This document shows, in pieces, positions 31,870 to 33,645 of a DNA stretch of 33,645 nucleotides. Positions within the stretch are counted from its first letter, which is position 1. Every line of letters begins with the position of its first letter. A model generated the notes under the pieces. The model was not told the DNA's origin. It did no database searches and saw only the letters and a list, made by a program, of their open reading frames with translations. Where the stretch lies: positions 48,119 through 81,763 of the forward strand of contig DHBS01000041.1 of NCBI GenBank assembly GCA_002398825.1, written 5' to 3'. The translations under genes and the position numbers were made by a program. This DNA comes from Syntrophomonas sp. UBA4922. GTDB taxonomy: Bacteria > Bacillota > Syntrophomonadia > Syntrophomonadales > Syntrophomonadaceae.

Positions 31870-32325
31870 ATGGCAGAGATTGAAAACAGAGGGCTCGATG
31901 ATGATTTTTTCAACTTCTTATGTAAGGCGTGCGAATCGGCTCCTGTTCACCGGACCCTGGACATTAGCCTGACCTATTTGGGGCAGGGAGCGGCGGGTCT
32001 GAAAATGAACCCCGGACTGGAATTTTCGACCATCCGGGGCAGGCTGCACGGCGGAATCATCGCGACTTTAGCGGATACGGCCATGGGTTGGGCATTTATA
32101 ACCCTGGGGCGTGCCTGTATAACTATAGATATGTATACGAACTATACTGCCACCTGTTTCGCGGAAAATGAGTTGATTGCTGAAGCAAAAGTCATACATT
32201 TGGGGAGGAGGACTGGAGTTGCTGAAGCTGCTTTGTTCAATGGCCAGGGGGAGCTTGCTGCCGTGAGCAGGGGAACATTCTCTGTGCAAAAAGACGTTAT
32301 GGAGGAGTTCGAAAAAGGGATTTGA
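31870..32325 (+). CDS. PaaI-type hot-dog thioesterase
   Basis: About 151 residues, single hot-dog domain. The typical active-site segment is GRLHGGIIATLADTAMGWAF (family HGG followed by the central helix), then ITIDMYTNYTATC and GRRTGVAEAALFNGQGELAA. Such enzymes hydrolyse acyl-CoA thioesters (phenylacetyl-CoA and similar). Start uncertain: ATG 31870 has gaggggt about 12 nt upstream, while ATG 31834 has no ribosome site but is in frame. The neighbour downstream is an MBL hydrolase, also a possible thioester or ester hydrolase; a shared role is only a guess. Confidence 0.85.
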   Translation: MAEIENRGLDDDFFNFLCKACESAPVHRTLDISLTYLGQGAAGLKMNPGLEFSTIRGRLHGGIIATLADTAMGWAFITLGRACITIDMYTNYTATCFAENELIAEAKVIHLGRRTGVAEAALFNGQGELAAVSRGTFSVQKDVMEEFEKGI

Positions 32326-32412
32326 GTCGGCTTTATTCCGCTTTTGCTGGTCTTCGCCACCCCGGATATTAGAAACCGCTGCCAGGCATATGGAATGTAT
32401 CTGCGATTGAGT

Positions 32413-32442
32413 CCAACAAAAAGAACGTCGTCCCGCTGTTGG
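32413..32442. repeat. CCAACA/TGTTGG hairpin with GAACGTCGTCCC loop
   Basis: 6-bp perfect arms at 32413-32418 and 32437-32442. The loop has agaacgtcgtccc, which resembles gggaacgtcgttcc near 17561-17575. It probably belongs to the same family of small intergenic elements. Confidence 0.45.
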
Positions 32443-32572
32443 CTTGTATTCAAGTGGTCTGCCAATAGAGAAACGCTATCCGGGCCGGAGTATCATCAAG
32501 AATTATGCCATTAATTGCAATGTCTTGCAGATTTTTCTGCTCCTGTGGCGCCATCTGATAAGGAGAGTATTT

Positions 32573-33559
32573 ATGTACGAGCAAGTTAGAGAAAACATAT
32601 TTCGGATCGAAATTCCCTTGCCCCGGAATCCCCTTAGGGCTTTGAATGCTTATTTTATTAAGGGCCAAGACAGGAACCTGTTGATCGACACCGGGTTCAA
32701 TCAGGAAGAATGCCGTCAAGTCATGGATCAGGCCATGCAGGAGATGGGATTTTCTATGGAGGATACCGATATTTTCATAACCCATTGTCATTCCGATCAT
32801 GCCGGACTGGCCGGATATCTGGCCAAACCGCAAACCCGTATTTTCACCGGGGACTATACCGCACAGGACATCAGCCGCAATCATGACTTTTTTGTATACT
32901 TCGATAATCTGGTGCGACAGGGCGGCCTGTTGGAGATGGGATTGACGCAGAACCCGGCCGCACACCCCGGTTACAGGTACCGGACCAATGAAATCGATGC
33001 AAACAGCATCAGCATAGTACAAGATGGTACCGTAATCACCGTAGGGGACTACAGTCTAAACTGCATTCTGACAAACGGTCATGCCCCTGACCACATATGT
33101 CTGTATGATGAAAACCATCAAATTCTGTTCAGCGGCGATCATATATTGGGGACGATCACCCCTAACAACACTACTTGGGATGAACCCTGGGAGATTAAGG
33201 TGGACTATCTGGACGAATATCTGAAAAGTCTGGCCAAGATTGAGGCATTGGATATTGAGCTGACCTTGCCCGGACACAGGGAAATTATCGCGGATTGTTA
33301 TCATAGAATCAAGGAACTCAGGTCACATCATGATAAACGGCTGCAGAACGCTCTGGATGTGTTAGGGGAAAATACCATGACAGCAGCGCAAGTCGCCAGT
33401 AAAATGGAATGGGATTTGAATATCAAGAACTGGGAAGAGTTCCCCACGGCCCAGAAGCTGTTCGCAACTGGAGAGGCATTATCCCACCTGTCGCACCTGG
33501 TGTGCAAAAACATTTTAAACAAGGAACTGCGTGATGGGGTGATCCACTACCATAAGTGA
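32573..33559 (+). CDS. Metallo-beta-lactamase fold hydrolase
   Basis: A 328-residue two-metal hydrolase. The zinc motif is H71-C-H73-S-D75-H76 (FITHCHSDHAGL), followed by TNGHAPDHICLY (third His), FSGDHILGTITPNN (bridging Asp) and TLPGHREII (last His). A C-terminal helical winged domain (LDVLGENTMTAAQVASKM, LSHLVCKNIL) is like that of LACTB2/RNase-Z-like or quorum-lactonase-type MBL proteins. ATG 32573 follows ataaggagag at 7 nt. In-frame codons back to 32444 are non-coding. Substrate unknown. Confidence 0.9.
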   Translation: MYEQVRENIFRIEIPLPRNPLRALNAYFIKGQDRNLLIDTGFNQEECRQVMDQAMQEMGFSMEDTDIFITHCHSDHAGLAGYLAKPQTRIFTGDYTAQDISRNHDFFVYFDNLVRQGGLLEMGLTQNPAAHPGYRYRTNEIDANSISIVQDGTVITVGDYSLNCILTNGHAPDHICLYDENHQILFSGDHILGTITPNNTTWDEPWEIKVDYLDEYLKSLAKIEALDIELTLPGHREIIADCYHRIKELRSHHDKRLQNALDVLGENTMTAAQVASKMEWDLNIKNWEEFPTAQKLFATGEALSHLSHLVCKNILNKELRDGVIHYHK

Positions 33560-33588
33560 CAAAAAAGGAGAACAAAATCGCTGCCGTG

Positions 33589-33645
33589 ATGGTTTCAAAA
33601 AAACTAAACAACAAACTTTCGGAAAAAGCGAAAAGGAAAGCACTT
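33589..33645 (+). CDS. Start of a further gene (truncated by window end)
   Basis: After a strong aaaaaaggagaac site (33561-33573) a frame begins that reads MVSKKLNNKLSEKAKRKAL from ATG 33589 and runs out of the window. It is Lys-rich and unrecognised. The ribosome site is too far from ATG 33589 or GTG 33586 for ideal spacing; the codon at ideal distance is ATC (33577). Confidence 0.35.
   Translation, partial: MVSKKLNNKLSEKAKRKAL

Overview
The window looks like chromosomal DNA of a Gram-positive, probably anaerobic and spore-forming member of the Clostridia (a Syntrophomonas- or Desulfotomaculum-type lineage is my guess, not proven). The evidence is strong AGGAGG-type ribosome binding sites, the MurT/GatD pair, a UPF0237-UPF0210 pair, a TraR/DksA zinc-finger protein, a YtpB-type terpene synthase, and many short 'GGGACGGTTCTT' and TGACA hairpin elements between genes. 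By eye most of the window is around 50-55% GC. The block from about 25.6 to 28.4 kb is clearly AT-richer, and 28.4-31.8 kb is intermediate. I see no rRNA, tRNA or CRISPR array.

Layout. 1-4.9 kb (+): the 3' two thirds of ileS, an ACT-domain regulator, its UPF0210 partner, a DUF5665 membrane protein and a DksA/TraR-like protein. 5.2-9 kb (+): a promoter and GT4 glycosyltransferase, then murT and gatD, which amidate D-glutamate of lipid II; they are separated by an unusual 221-bp gap with attenuator-like structure. 9.0-11.2 kb (+): a trans-polyprenyl diphosphate synthase that seems to lack a normal start codon, and a DUF2600/YtpB terpene synthase, which together suggest long-chain (C35-like) terpene synthesis. 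11.4-16.2 kb (+): CorA, an AIM24/TIGR00266 protein and a soluble multi-PAS histidine kinase. 16.3-17.0 kb (-): a Cys-rich DUF4489-like protein, followed by 625 bp of degenerate repeats. 17.6-23.4 kb (-): an apparent marR-ABC-ABC-MATE export operon with a promoter and a matching palindromic operator.

The accessory part starts at 23.6 kb. It holds the decayed C-terminus of a capF/wbjC gene followed by an intact capG/wbjD (the remnant of a UDP-N-acetyl-L-fucosamine pathway). Next comes an AT-rich block with the C-terminal piece of a HerA-like ATPase, an intact-looking reverse transcriptase of the non-intron, defence-associated (UG/DRT-like) kind, and an HRDC-domain fragment. This is the best candidate for an undescribed or divergent anti-phage system. 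Beyond it lie a PII-like protein with a clear promoter and palindrome, a NhaD/ArsB transporter, a COG3910-type ATPase, a hot-dog thioesterase, an MBL-fold hydrolase and the first codons of a further gene.

All calls come from reading the sequence by eye. Family names rest on recognised motifs, not on database searches.
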